Numbered from the stretch's first letter, positions 15,207 to 25,011 are shown. The stretch: 60,162 nt of DNA from JAKJGV01 sp964617565 (GCA_964617565.1 CAZTYH010000008.1:1-60162), one strand, 5' to 3'. The notes: generated from the sequence alone by a model not told the origin. A program made the numbers and translations.

Positions 15207-16475
15207 TCATCGTTTCCAGAAGCTCGGATAGAAGAGCGCCATGATGGAGAAGAACTCCAGCCGTCCCAATAACATGCACAGCATGAGGATGATTTTTCCG
15301 GCGGAAGGAATGCAGGCATAGTTCTTTGTGGGGCCGACAAGACCGAAGCCCGGACCAACACCGCCCATGGTGGCGATCACCGACGACATGGCTGAGAGGA
15401 TGTCGGGCAAAAACAGGGTCATGAGGATCGTTGCGATAACCATAGCAACGAGATAGAGCACCACATAAGTAAGAATGTTGGTCACGATGTCATCATCCAC
15501 CGGTTGTCCACCCGCCTTCACCCTGATGGATGCCTGTGGGTAGATAAAAATCTTCACGCGGAGCAATATGCGTTTGAGCGCCACCATAATGCGCATTTGC
15601 TTGATGGCACCCGCCGTGGAACCCACGCATCCGCCCAATACCATGCCCAGAAGAAGCACGACTTTCGATGTTGCGGGCCATTCGCCGAAATCGCCGGTTC
15701 CAAAGCCGGTGGTCGTGAACAACGAGGCGGTTGCAAAGACTCCGTTGCGCAGAGCGCTCCAGAAAGACGGGTATACCCGATGCCAGATATTCAAGGTCAC
15801 GATGGCGCAAGCTACTGTAATTATGCCCAAAAAAAGCCGGAGTTCCGGATCCTTGAAGAAGCGACGGACGTCACCTCGAAGCGCAGCATAATGGAGGGCA
15901 AAATTGGTTGCGCCCAGGAACATGAATACGATCATCACAACTTCAATGTAGCTGCTGTTGTAGGCGGCAATGCTGGCACTGCGGGTGGAGAATCCACCCG
16001 TTGCCACGGCGGCAAATGAATGGCAGATGGCATCGAACCACGTCATTCCGCCCAGCCTGAGCATCAGGGTGGCGAGCAGATTCAACAGCATATACACACC
16101 CCATAGCAGTTTTGCCGTGCTGGCGATGCGGGGAGTGAGGCGGTCCTTGGACGGGCCGGCGACTTCCGCGCGATACAACTGCATTCCCCCCACGCCGATC
16201 AGGGGAAGAATGGCAACGCAAAGAACAAGAATACCCATGCCTCCGAGAAAATGCGTTGTGGCGCGCCACAGCAGGATCCCTTTCGGAATGCTTTCCAAGT
16301 CCGATAAGACGGACGCTCCGGTCGTGGTAAAGCCGGAAACGGACTCGAATATCGCTGCCGTGACGTCTCGTATGGTCCCCGAAAAAATGAACGGGAGAGC
16401 GCCGAACAGGACGACAGTAGTCCATCCGAAGGTGGCGATTCCCATGCCATCGCGCCAGTTCAGGTCCAGCGGTCT
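15207..16475 (-). CDS. trkH: Trk-type potassium uptake protein TrkH, C-terminal 422 residues
   Basis: Membrane subunit of the Trk potassium transporter. The four selectivity-filter loops of the SKT superfamily are visible in order: SGFTTTGAS, AVATGGFST, TTTGFGTGD and ATMGGVGPGFG, between paired membrane helices; each contributes a Gly to the K+ pore. The N-terminal 60-100 residues are lost in the gap at 16476-16575. An unbroken frame runs across the N run into trkA, but that is only because 100 N does not introduce a stop; TrkA and TrkH are separate proteins. It is co-directional with and downstream of trkA, and the two work together in the membrane. Confidence 0.93.
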   Translation of the reverse strand, partial: RPLDLNWRDGMGIATFGWTTVVLFGALPFIFSGTIRDVTAAIFESVSGFTTTGASVLSDLESIPKGILLWRATTHFLGGMGILVLCVAILPLIGVGGMQLYRAEVAGPSKDRLTPRIASTAKLLWGVYMLLNLLATLMLRLGGMTWFDAICHSFAAVATGGFSTRSASIAAYNSSYIEVVMIVFMFLGATNFALHYAALRGDVRRFFKDPELRLFLGIITVACAIVTLNIWHRVYPSFWSALRNGVFATASLFTTTGFGTGDFGEWPATSKVVLLLGMVLGGCVGSTAGAIKQMRIMVALKRILLRVKIFIYPQASIRVKAGGQPVDDDIVTNILTYVVLYLVAMVIATILMTLFLPDILSAMSSVIATMGGVGPGFGLVGPTKNYACIPSAGKIILMLCMLLGRLEFFSIMALFYPSFWKR

Positions 16476-16575
16476 NNNNNNNNNNNNNNNNNNNNNNNNN
16501 NNNNNNNNNNNNNNNNNNNNNNNNNNNNNNNNNNNNNNNNNNNNNNNNNNNNNNNNNNNNNNNNNNNNNNNNNNN
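16476..16575. other. assembly gap (100 N), real missing sequence
   Basis: No overlap between the flanks. It must hold the end of trkA and the start of trkH, so the true length is probably a few hundred bases. Confidence 0.9.
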
Positions 16576-17837
16576 TCGCCGGTCGGCACCAGGACTTCGT
16601 CGTTTCGCAGTATTCCAGCCAGCACGATACCGATGGGCATCTTGATATCCTTGACGGCATTCCCGGCCCACTTGCTTTTTGCCGGGACAACGAGGTCCAT
16701 CAATTCGCCCGGCAGGCGATGGAAAAGCGCCGCTTCTTTGACGTATTTTCCGCGAACAAAGTGAAGGATCGCATTGATCATCGAGAGGGGCGGGCTCACC
16801 GCGCGGTCGAGCAGGCTGAGTTCATCCACGATGGGCACGTATTCCGGCTTGTTGATTTCCGCCAGGGTGAAACGCGCGCCCATTTTTTCCGCGAGCAGGC
16901 AGGCAATGATGTTGTTCTCATCATCGTGCGTGGTGGCGACGAATGCGGCCTTGCTCACACCGGCGTTTTCCAGCGTTTCCCGGTCGAGCGCGTCGCCCTT
17001 GATCACGAGCGTCCGGTCCAGAAGCTCGGAACAATCGTGGGCGCGTTCCTCGTCCAGCTCGATCAGCACGGACTCCTTATCCGTGCCCTCGAGAAGCTGC
17101 GCGAGCCGCAAACCGAGGTCGCCGCCGCCCGCGATGACCACCTTGTCCGCCATGGCGCGTTCGGGCCAGGCCCAGTCGAGAAAGCGGGCCACGTCTTCAC
17201 GGCGGCCGACGAAATAGGCGTCGTCGCCGACAAGGAATTCCGTGTCGCCGCGGGGGACAATCAATTCGGAACCCCGGACCACGGCGATGAAGCGAATGAA
17301 ACGCAGAATTTCCTGGTTCGGAAATGTGCGCAACGGAGAGCGCAGGAGCGGGCTGTCCATATGCACCCTGATGCCGACCGCGAGAACCTTGCCGTCCAGC
17401 AGGTCCACCGATTCAAGAGTGCCCGGCATGCGCAGGATGTTGAGCAACTCGTTGGCGCATTCCTCTTTCTGGCTGACGACGAGATCAATGCCCACGCGCT
17501 CGAGATTAAGCTGTTCGGGGGCGGTCAGAAAATCACGGTTCGACACACGGGCAACCTTGTGGGGAACTCCCGCCGCATGCGCGATCACGCAGGCGAGAAT
17601 GTTGGCCTCGTCGCTGTCGGTCACCGCGACAACAAGATCCGCTTTTCGTACTTCCGCCTTCTCCAGGACGACCGGGCTGGACCCTTCGCCTTCCACGGTC
17701 AGGATGTCCAGTTGCGCCTGGATTTCGGCGAGCGCGTCCGGGTCGCGATCAATGAGGACGACGTCCCGCTTTTCCTCGCACAACTTCGTGGCGAGATTTC
17801 TGCCCGCATTGCCGGCGCCTATGATGAGAACTCTCAT
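16576..17837 (-). CDS. trkA: Trk system regulatory NAD-binding protein TrkA, missing C-terminus
   Basis: 420 of about 458 expected residues are visible. Two RCK-N Rossmann domains each begin with a nucleotide-binding glycine motif: GAGNAGRNLA at residue 7 and GGGDLGLRLA near 235, each followed by an RCK-C domain; the last part of the second is in the gap. TrkA is a peripheral membrane protein that gates TrkH according to NAD/ATP binding. The start ATG at 17837 is clear and the N-terminus MRVLIIGAGNAGRN is canonical. Its divergent neighbour across 200 bases is a SagB-like lipoprotein gene. Confidence 0.95.
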
Positions 17838-18038
17838 GACTTATCCGAATGGATGCTTATGCTATGCAGGCTTTTACGTCGGTTACAAGGGAAAAGCGGG
17901 CATTTGTCATTAGTTGTTGGGGCTTGGAGATTTGAGGAGTCAGATATGGGCCGCTTCACGCTACCCCCTGAAAAAACGGCTGGCGATCGGGGTGGGGGCT
18001 GTCATAATAGGCAGGCAGTGCCGAGGAGAAGCTGCGCG

Positions 18039-18734
18039 ATGAAAAAGGCCCCAAAATCCGGAATTGCGGCAGGGGTTGTGTTTTTGTGCGTTGCGCTTCA
18101 GGCCTGTGCGTCAGAATTTGAAAAGGACACGGTTATGTCTGAAAAGATCAAACTTCCTCCGCCGGATTACCAGTTGAACTGCGATCTGAACAAGGCCTTG
18201 CAGGATCGGCGTTCGGTGCGTGAATATCGCGACGGCGAAATCACTGGAAAAGAAATCGGTCAGCTGCTCTGGGCGGCGCAGGGGGTGACCAGTGTGGGCG
18301 GTTATCGCACTGCTCCTTCAGCCGGGGCCCTTTATCCGCTCGAAACCCTGCTGGTCGTGGGCAAGGCGGAGGGATTGACTCCCGGCGTTTATCGCTATGA
18401 CCCGCGAGAACACACACTGACGAAAATCAAGGATGCCGATGTCCGGCGTCCCTTGTCGGAAGCTTCGCTTGGTCAAACATGGATGAGCTCGAGCGCGGTG
18501 ATGATCGTCTTCACGGCCATCTATCCGCGCACCACGGACCGCTACGGTGAGCGCGGCCGCCGCTATGTGCACATGGAGGCCGGGCATGCGGGACAGAACG
18601 TATTGCTTTCCGCCGTGGCGCTCAACCTCGGCGCGGTCGTGGTGGCCGCGTTCGACGATGCGGGAGTGGCCGGCGTTCTCGGCTTGCCGGAAGAGGAAGC
18701 GCCTCTTTACATTATGCCCGTGGGCCGGAAATGA
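18039..18734 (+). CDS. SagB/ThcOx-type nitroreductase-family lipoprotein
   Basis: A 231-residue flavoprotein of the nitroreductase superfamily, SagB-like branch. Motifs: QDRRSVREYRDGEIT near residue 55 (FMN phosphate contacts), SAGALYPLE near 98, and EAGHAGQNVLLSAVALNLG near 180. The N-terminus is a lipoprotein signal with the lipobox LQAC near residue 24, so the enzyme is probably anchored outside the cytoplasmic membrane. True SagB enzymes oxidise azolines in peptide natural products, but no cyclodehydratase or precursor is nearby. GAGGAG lies ten bases before the ATG. A long frame opening at 16719 is an antisense artefact of trkA. Confidence 0.85.
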   Translation: MKKAPKSGIAAGVVFLCVALQACASEFEKDTVMSEKIKLPPPDYQLNCDLNKALQDRRSVREYRDGEITGKEIGQLLWAAQGVTSVGGYRTAPSAGALYPLETLLVVGKAEGLTPGVYRYDPREHTLTKIKDADVRRPLSEASLGQTWMSSSAVMIVFTAIYPRTTDRYGERGRRYVHMEAGHAGQNVLLSAVALNLGAVVVAAFDDAGVAGVLGLPEEEAPLYIMPVGRK

Positions 18735-18779
18735 TTGGTTATGATCGGGCTTTAATCCGGCCGATCCAGGAGTTCTGAA

Positions 18780-20554
18780 ATGCCTCGCGCAAAAACACTC
18801 AGTGATGTGGTTTCGCCTTCCCGGCGCAAAAAAAGCGCCGCTCGTTCAGCTTCCGCAAAGCGCGCTCCGCGCGCAAAGAAGAAAAAGTTTCCCGCGCAAC
18901 CGGCAGAACCGGCGGCCGTCGGAACAGGGATGAAAATTCTCTTTGTCGGCTCCGAGTGCGCACCGTATGCGAAGTCGGGAGGGCTGGGCGACGTCGTGGC
19001 GGCCTTGCCGAAAGCGTTACGAAGGATGGGGCATGATGCGCGGATTGTTCTGCCCCTTTACCGTACCATTGACCGCGTTCGCTATGGGATCGAGTTCGAT
19101 CGTTCCGCCTGCGTGCATATGGGGGGCGGTGAAGAGCAGTGGGTTGGCGTGTACAGCGCGAAAATGGACGGCGAGGTGCCGGTGTGGTTCGTAGATTGCG
19201 AACGGTTCTTCGGGCGCGGCGGCATTTACGACGAGCCGTCAGGCGAGTATCCCGACAACGCATTCCGTTTTGCGCTGCTCTCCAAGGCCGCGTTGCAGAT
19301 ATGCAAGGATGTCGGCTTCGTTCCGGATGTGATGCACGCGCATGATTGGCCGACGGCGCTGGTGCCCGTTTTCCTCAAGACGTGGGATCGGGTTCTCTCT
19401 CCGTTGTCGAATACGGCGAGCGTGTTGACCATCCATAATATCGGGTACCAGGGCAAGTATCACGCGAGCGCATTTCCCTACATAGGGGTCGGGTATGAGC
19501 ATTTCGCGCCGAACAAATTTGAAGATTTTGGCGGTATCAATCTTTTGAAGGCGGGTGTGGCGTTTGCGGATATGCTTACGACGGTTTCCCCGACGCACCG
19601 CGCGGAGATCCTGACGCCCGATGGGGGCATGGGGCTTGCGCCTTATCTCAATGCGCGAAGCGGAGACCTTGTCGGCATCCTCAACGGCGCGGATTATGAA
19701 CACTGGAATCCGGAGACCGATGCGTATATCGCCGCGCGCTATTCGAGCGCCGACCTGAGCGGCAAGGCGCGTTGCAAGGAAGATCTTCAGCGGCGGCTTC
19801 ATCTCGCGATTGATCCGAAGGTTCCGGTATTCGGCATTGTTTCACGGTTCGCGCAGCAGAAGGGGTTTGGATTGTTGATGGAAGCCCTGCCCAAGGCGCT
19901 GAATTCGATGGTCATGCAGGTGGCGGTGCTGGGCATGGGCGATCAGGGCACGGAACATTTCTTCCACTGGCTCATGGCGGCGTATCCCGGGCGCGTTGGA
20001 TCGCACATCGGTTTTTCCGTCGAGCTCAGCCACGTGATTGAAGCGGGGTCCGACTTTTTCCTGATGCCGTCCCTGTATGAGCCTTGCGGCTTGAACCAGA
20101 TGTACTCGATGAAATACGGCACGTTGCCGATCGTCCGGGCCATCGGCGGGCTTGAAGACAGCGTTCGGAATTACAGCGAGTGGGATGGTGGCGGCACGGG
20201 CTTCAAGTTCCAGCAGCCTTCGGGATCAGCGTTGCATGATACGATTGGCTGGGCGGTTTCCACCTGGTTCGACCGGCCGCAGCACATCGCGCAGCTTCGC
20301 GCAACGGCCATGGCGGAGAACTTCTCGTGGGAAAATTCGGCGCGGGAATACGTGGCCGTCTATGAAAAGGCGATGGCGAATCGGAGGGCGGGANNNNNNN
20401 NNNNNNNNNNNNNNNNNNNNNNNNNNNNNNNNNNNNNNNNNNNNNNNNNNNNNNNNNNNNNNNNNNNNNNNNNNNNNNNNNNNNNNNNNNNNNGGCGCGG
20501 GAATACGTGGCCGTCTATGAAAAGGCGATGGCGAATCGGAGGGCGGGAAGATGA
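18780..20554 (+). CDS. glgA: glycogen synthase (ADP-glucose type)
   Basis: A GT5 glycogen/starch synthase that extends alpha-1,4-glucan from ADP-glucose. The ADP-glucose motif KSGGLGDVVAALPKAL is near residue 65, the GT5 N-domain follows, and the C-domain has EPCGLNQMYSMKYGTLPIV. A basic, Ala-rich extension of about 50 residues (KKSAARSASAKRAPRAKKKK) precedes the usual start MKILFVGSECAPYAK. CAGGAG nine bases before ATG 18780 supports the long form, though an ATG at 18930 exists. The gap at 20394-20493 is a spurious overlap: removing 155 bases joins the frame and gives 539 residues ending in NRRAGR and a TGA at 20552-20554. Confidence 0.95.
20394..20493. other. assembly gap (100 N), probably spurious
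   Basis: The 55 bases at 20339-20393 recur exactly at 20494-20548. Collapsing the duplicate and the N run restores the glgA frame and stop. Confidence 0.92.
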
Positions 20555-20557
20555 TGA

Positions 20558-20632
20558 GATTGGGGGATTAGGGATTGGGTATTCGGTTTCCAATCTCCAA
20601 TTTCCAATCTCTAATCTCTAATCTCCAATCCT
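20558..20632. repeat. inverted pair of GATTGGA heptamer arrays between glgA and a radical SAM gene
   Basis: The left arm (20558-20588) reads GATTGGG, GATTAGG, GATTGGG in 7-base phase. The right arm (20590-20632) is the complement (CCAATCT, CTAATCT and similar units). The right arm supplies the last codons and TAG stop of the minus-strand radical SAM gene (20618-20620). Confidence 0.85.
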
Positions 20633-22084
20633 CTCTCTCTTCAAAAACCCCGGACGGTCCCGCCGCTTTCCCTGCGCGTGATAATCCTTCCACATCGCCT
20701 CGGCGACGGTGTCCGGGTTTGATCCGGCTTCCGTTGTCAAGTAAGAGAAGAGCGCTTCAGCCAGATCGAGGAGCGAAATCGCATAATCGCGTCCGAAGCG
20801 CGTACCCATCCAATCGCTGAGCGCCATGAAAGAATCGAATGGCGAATCCTTGCGCGCCAGGATCAGCGGCAGCGTGCCGGGGAAACGTCCGCGGTTGGCT
20901 ACGAGTTCCCAGAACCGTGCGAATTGACGGATACGCTTCATTGCGGAACGGTCAATCAGCCGGTTTTCGATGATGGCATACGGCGGCGATGGGTCGTACG
21001 CCATGTCCCATTCCGCGTCGTGGCGCGCGATCGGCGTGCCGTGCAGGCGCTTGAGAATGCCGACCTGTATCCGGTGCGGCTGCAGGCGGCAAAGGCGGTC
21101 AAATCCGCTGCTGAAGCTTTCGATGGATTCGCCCGGCAGTCCGGCGATCAGATCTGCGTGCAACTGCGCGTTTGTTTCATGGCGGAGGAACCGGAGGTTT
21201 TCTTCGACTGCGCTCATGTCCTGTTTTCGCTGAATGCGGGCTGAGACATCGGGGTTGAAGGTTTGAACGCCGATTTCCAGGTTGAGCGTGCCGGACGGGA
21301 AGCGACGGATCATTTCCCGCAGCTCGGGTGGGAAGCGGTCCGGCACCATCTCGAAATGAAGGAACAGACCGGGCGTTAGACGATCGAGGAAAAACTGCAT
21401 GACGGGCAGGCAGCGATCCATTCGCAGGTTGAAGGTTCGGTCCACGAATTTGAACGTGCGAACGCCGCGGCCGAGCAATTTTTCGAAGGCTTGGAGGACT
21501 CGGTCCATCGGGAAAAACCGCAACGGCGTGTCGAGCGACGAAATGCAATATTCGCAGCGGTTTGGGCAGCCGCGGGAGGTCTCGACATAGACGAGGCGAT
21601 GCCGGATGTCGCGTTCGTTGTAGAGCGGGTAGGGAAGGATGAGGCGGTCGAGGTCGGCCGGCGGTGGACGGATGATTTTTTCGGCGGGCGGCCGGCCCTC
21701 GAGGATGTTTCCGCACAACTCGGCGAACGCAAAATCGCCTTCGCCTGCGATGATGAAATCGGCCAGGCGGTAGATTTCCGAGTCCCCTGTTCCAAAACTC
21801 ACTTCTGGTCCGCCGAGGACAATTACGATTCCGGGACGTTTCTGTTTCAGCAGGGCGGCGAGTTCAGTGCATGGCTTCACGTTCCAGATATAGATGCTCA
21901 TCCCGATCATGCGGGGGTTTTGAGCGAGCAGCGTATCCGCAACGATGGCGGGCTCGTTCTTGATGTCGAATTCGAGGAGCGTTGTGCGCTCGCGCAAGGC
22001 GCCCATATTGGCGAGCAGGTAGCGCAAGCCGAAAGCGCAATGCGCGAACCGGGCGTTCAGCGTGGTTAGGACAATATCAGCCAT
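20618..22084 (-). CDS. B12-binding-domain radical SAM protein
   Basis: A 488-residue enzyme with an N-terminal cobalamin-binding-like Rossmann domain (residues 1-150, with VLGGPEVSFG) and a radical SAM domain with the CxxxCxxC cluster motif in SRGCPNRCEYC near residue 180. This architecture is shared by methyltransferases and ring-forming enzymes; the substrate is unknown. The start is ATG 22084; a GTG at 22126 is in frame, but neither has a good Shine-Dalgarno. The C-terminal residues RIGD and the stop codon are encoded by a heptamer repeat array, so the original C-terminus may have been a little different. The symporter gene lies 51 bases upstream on the same strand. Confidence 0.88.
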   Translation of the reverse strand: MADIVLTTLNARFAHCAFGLRYLLANMGALRERTTLLEFDIKNEPAIVADTLLAQNPRMIGMSIYIWNVKPCTELAALLKQKRPGIVIVLGGPEVSFGTGDSEIYRLADFIIAGEGDFAFAELCGNILEGRPPAEKIIRPPPADLDRLILPYPLYNERDIRHRLVYVETSRGCPNRCEYCISSLDTPLRFFPMDRVLQAFEKLLGRGVRTFKFVDRTFNLRMDRCLPVMQFFLDRLTPGLFLHFEMVPDRFPPELREMIRRFPSGTLNLEIGVQTFNPDVSARIQRKQDMSAVEENLRFLRHETNAQLHADLIAGLPGESIESFSSGFDRLCRLQPHRIQVGILKRLHGTPIARHDAEWDMAYDPSPPYAIIENRLIDRSAMKRIRQFARFWELVANRGRFPGTLPLILARKDSPFDSFMALSDWMGTRFGRDYAISLLDLAEALFSYLTTEAGSNPDTVAEAMWKDYHAQGKRRDRPGFLKRERIGD

Positions 22085-22135
22085 CTGGCATTCATTGTGC
22101 CAATGCCGCCGCTCGATGTCAGCCACAGAGGTGAC

Positions 22136-23569
22136 TCAGGTCGCCTTGCCGCGTCGTTTTTCGAGTTCCGCGCGAATCTCGTAAGCGCGTTTTTCCGTGA
22201 TGCTGTACGACATCACCAGAAGGATTGCTATTGCGGACGTAATGAGCGGGATGCCTACGTCAAAGGCCCGTAGCAGGAACAGGGTTCGCTCGGCTTGCGG
22301 AAGCCCCACTTTATCCAGAGATACATCGAACCCGGTCTTGTTCAGAAGGAGCCCGGCTACGAACATGGCAACGGACATGCCCAGTTTGACCATCCACCAG
22401 TAGACGGCCCCATACATGCCTTCGCGCCGCTCGCCGGTCTTCAACTCGTCGAGATCGCAGACATCGGCGACCATCGCGCCCACCACGGTGAAGAGCGATC
22501 CGATTCCGCAGGCAATGAACGGCGCCGAGACCAGAAGTAGATACGGCTTCTCGGTGTTGTAGCAGAACCATTTGAGTGCGAAGCCGACGATCGAGAGGGA
22601 GATCATGATGAAAAAGGTGCGTCGCTTTCCGATCTTTGTCGAGATCCACGCCGTCAGCATGATGATGAAGAACGTGCAGATCGAACTGAGCGTTCCGAAC
22701 CAGCCCATCAGGGTGCCGCCCATTTCCCGGTTTCCGCCGAAGACATAGTAAATCATCGCATACGGGGTGAACGTGCTGCCGAGCATGTAACCATTGAATA
22801 CGAGGAATGTGGCGAAGCAGAGCAGCACAAACGGGCCGGATTTCCACGTGACGTAGAATCCGCGGAAAAACTTCTTCACGTTGCTCCAGAGCCCCTCGCG
22901 ATCCGGCGGGCCGCCGGCGAAGCGTTCCCGGGTGAAAATGGCGGGGATGACGCCGAACACGGCGATAAAAACACCAATGATAATGGCCAGCGTGCGGGCC
23001 CCTTGCACGGGGTTTTCAAAAAGATTTTTATTTTCGGTGAATCGGTAGAACCAGGGCGCAGCGAGCCACGCAAACTGTCCGAGGAAATTGCTGAACCCCA
23101 TCAGCCGGGTTCGTTCGTGGTAATCGGGCGTGAGCTCATAGCCGAGTGCGATCAACGGTGTGACATAGATTGTGTAGGCCACAAAGAAGAGGTTGGAGGT
23201 AGCCATGAACAGCCAGAAGTAGAAGCGCTCGCTCCGGCCCGGGTAAAGTTGCCACATGACAATGAACATGATGCCCGCGAGGATGGCGCCGGTGAAAATG
23301 AAAGGGCGACGGCGTCCGAAACGGGTCCGCGCATTATCGGAAACGTAGCCCATAACGGGATCCGTGAGTGCATCCACGAAACGCGGAATGGAGCCGAGAA
23401 TTCCCACGAGGGCCGGGTTCATGCCAAGGCCGAGATTGAGGATGATTCCCATCGCGCCGACAGCGGCTGCTTGAACATTGTTGGCGAGCATGCCGAGGCC
23501 ATAGGCGAGTTTCTGCCCGAATCCTATCCGATCCTCGGGCGCGGTGACGTGATGTTCTGAATTTGTCAT
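22136..23569 (-). CDS. GPH-family sugar:cation symporter (MFS)
   Basis: A 477-residue, 12-helix transporter of the glycoside-pentoside-hexuronide family (melibiose carrier type). Landmarks are KLAYGLGMLANNVQ at the N-terminus, the cytoplasmic loop DPVMGYVSDNARTRFGRRRP with conserved Asp and Arg residues near 65-85, and the central basic loop between helices 6 and 7. These carriers bring glycosides in with Na+ or H+. The ATG at 23569 follows AGGAAG at an acceptable distance; a TTG eight codons earlier was not used. A substrate cannot be assigned; no glycosidase gene is adjacent. Confidence 0.9.
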   Translation of the reverse strand: MTNSEHHVTAPEDRIGFGQKLAYGLGMLANNVQAAAVGAMGIILNLGLGMNPALVGILGSIPRFVDALTDPVMGYVSDNARTRFGRRRPFIFTGAILAGIMFIVMWQLYPGRSERFYFWLFMATSNLFFVAYTIYVTPLIALGYELTPDYHERTRLMGFSNFLGQFAWLAAPWFYRFTENKNLFENPVQGARTLAIIIGVFIAVFGVIPAIFTRERFAGGPPDREGLWSNVKKFFRGFYVTWKSGPFVLLCFATFLVFNGYMLGSTFTPYAMIYYVFGGNREMGGTLMGWFGTLSSICTFFIIMLTAWISTKIGKRRTFFIMISLSIVGFALKWFCYNTEKPYLLLVSAPFIACGIGSLFTVVGAMVADVCDLDELKTGERREGMYGAVYWWMVKLGMSVAMFVAGLLLNKTGFDVSLDKVGLPQAERTLFLLRAFDVGIPLITSAIAILLVMSYSITEKRAYEIRAELEKRRGKAT

Positions 23570-23716
23570 GAGCGCTGTCTTCCTTGTAATCAAATCCCTG
23601 CTTCACGCGGTCATCTCTTCCGCGGATGGCAAACTGCGCTCGGAAAATATGATTCTTACGCCGGAAGCACAAGCGCCTTTGTTGCGTTTTTTGTCGCGGG
23701 AAGCCGAACGGCGAGG

Positions 23717-23734
23717 CATGCAACCTGTTGCATG
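23717..23734. promoter_or_regulatory. CATGCAAC/GTTGCATG dyad upstream of the symporter
   Basis: A perfect 8+8-bp inverted repeat with a 2-base centre (23717-23724, 23727-23734), about 150 bases before the symporter ATG and 83 bases past the end of the aldo/keto reductase gene. It could be an operator or a weak terminator; a further GCATG follows at 23739. Confidence 0.35.
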
Positions 23735-23823
23735 ATTTGCATGAAAAGGCCGGATCGTTGTTCATCATGCTTGGCCGGCGCGCTTTTGCGGACGGCCGCG
23801 ATGTTGCACAACCGCCGGTTCCG

Positions 23824-25011
23824 TCACGCAAGAAGACGGCGGGCTTCGGCGACGAGGTGGCCGATGGGCAGATGATTGGGGCAGGCGGTTTCTGTTGCTG
23901 CAACGTCGAGCGTCGCCAGGCGGGATCGCGCGGACGCCGGAAGGCGGGCGAACTCGGCGCGGGCTAATGCCGGATCGCCATAGCTGTGGTGATACATGAG
24001 ACAGCGCATGACATCGCTGATTGGCGCGCCGCCGGCCACGGCGGCGCAGCGATTCGAACAGCCCGCGCAATAATCGCCCGTTGTCGCACGAGCGTGCTGG
24101 TCGAGCGCTTCCAGGTCGGTTGCAGCCAGTTCGGTGCGATCAAGCGCAGCGGCGATGTTGGCGTTGAGAATCTTCATGTTCGGCATCTGCGAGCAGATGC
24201 AGGCGATTTGTGAATTGGCCCACACCGCTTTCAGCTTCGCCTGCTCCGGCGTGAATCCGCGCTCGAGAAAGTGTCCGGCAAGTTTGCGCTCTTTTTCGTT
24301 GTCGGCTTTCACCGAGCCGCCGCCCTGCGTTTTCATCGCGGTGAGTCCGATGCCGGCCTTCTCGCAGGCGTCCACGGCGCGTTTCATTTGATCCTTGTGC
24401 ATGAGCCGGTAGTTGTAGGTGAACATGATGCCGTCAATCCAGCCCAGCCGGGCCGCGCCTTGCAGGCAATCCTCCATGCGGCGATGGGTGCTGAAGCCGA
24501 AGAGGCGGAGACGGCCTTCTTTTTTTCTCGCGGCGACCCACGTCTTCATCTCGGGCGTGATTTCGTCAATCCCGCCGATGCCGTGAATGAAATACAAATC
24601 AATATAGTCGGTCTTGAGGCGCTCCAACGAACGCTCGAAAAGCGAGGTCATGCCCGGGATATCCCGCGCGCAGGACTTGGTGACGAGGAATATCTCTTTG
24701 CGCAGGGCAGGCTCGCGCTCGAAGAAACGACCGAAGCCGGGCTCGCTGCGTCCGCCCTCGTAACAATCCGCGGTGTCCCAGTAGGTGACGCCCCAGTCCA
24801 CGCAGCGGCGGAGCATCAACTGGTTGTTCATGATGTTGAACATGCCGCCGAGCGAAAGGATCGGGACGTTCACGCCGGTTTTGCCGAAGGGACGGACGGG
24901 CACTTTGGAAGTAAGCGCTTCGGCTGAAACGGGCAGAATCGAGCCCAGTCCCGCAGCCGCGACGACCTTGAGAAACGCTCTTCTCGGCATGGATGTGTCC
25001 TGCCTGTTCAT
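23824..25011 (-). CDS. Tat-exported aldo/keto reductase with C-terminal cysteine motif
   Basis: A 395-residue protein with a twin-arginine signal (MPRRAFLKVVAAAGLG) and an aldo/keto reductase barrel. The catalytic tetrad residues are seen in WDTADCYEGG (Asp, Tyr), LVTKS (Lys) and LYFIHG (His). The C-terminal extension (residues about 310-395) carries CAGCSNRC and a later ACP, the pattern of AKR-like proteins thought to bind an iron-sulfur cluster. It is the last gene of a four-gene minus-strand operon with a membrane polyferredoxin and DUF362, so electron delivery across the membrane is a reasonable inference. Substrate unknown. Confidence 0.9.
   Translation of the reverse strand: MNRQDTSMPRRAFLKVVAAAGLGSILPVSAEALTSKVPVRPFGKTGVNVPILSLGGMFNIMNNQLMLRRCVDWGVTYWDTADCYEGGRSEPGFGRFFEREPALRKEIFLVTKSCARDIPGMTSLFERSLERLKTDYIDLYFIHGIGGIDEITPEMKTWVAARKKEGRLRLFGFSTHRRMEDCLQGAARLGWIDGIMFTYNYRLMHKDQMKRAVDACEKAGIGLTAMKTQGGGSVKADNEKERKLAGHFLERGFTPEQAKLKAVWANSQIACICSQMPNMKILNANIAAALDRTELAATDLEALDQHARATTGDYCAGCSNRCAAVAGGAPISDVMRCLMYHHSYGDPALARAEFARLPASARSRLATLDVAATETACPNHLPIGHLVAEARRLLA

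Noticed and set aside
15207..17837. A TrkA-TrkH fusion protein
   Set aside because: The continuous frame passes through 100 N. TrkA is about 38 residues short of its usual end and TrkH lacks its first helices, so two separate truncated genes are the better reading.
16719..18038. Long plus-strand frame leading into the SagB-like gene
   Set aside because: It is complementary to trkA and has no similarity to anything; trkA is clearly the coding strand. The real start is at 18039.
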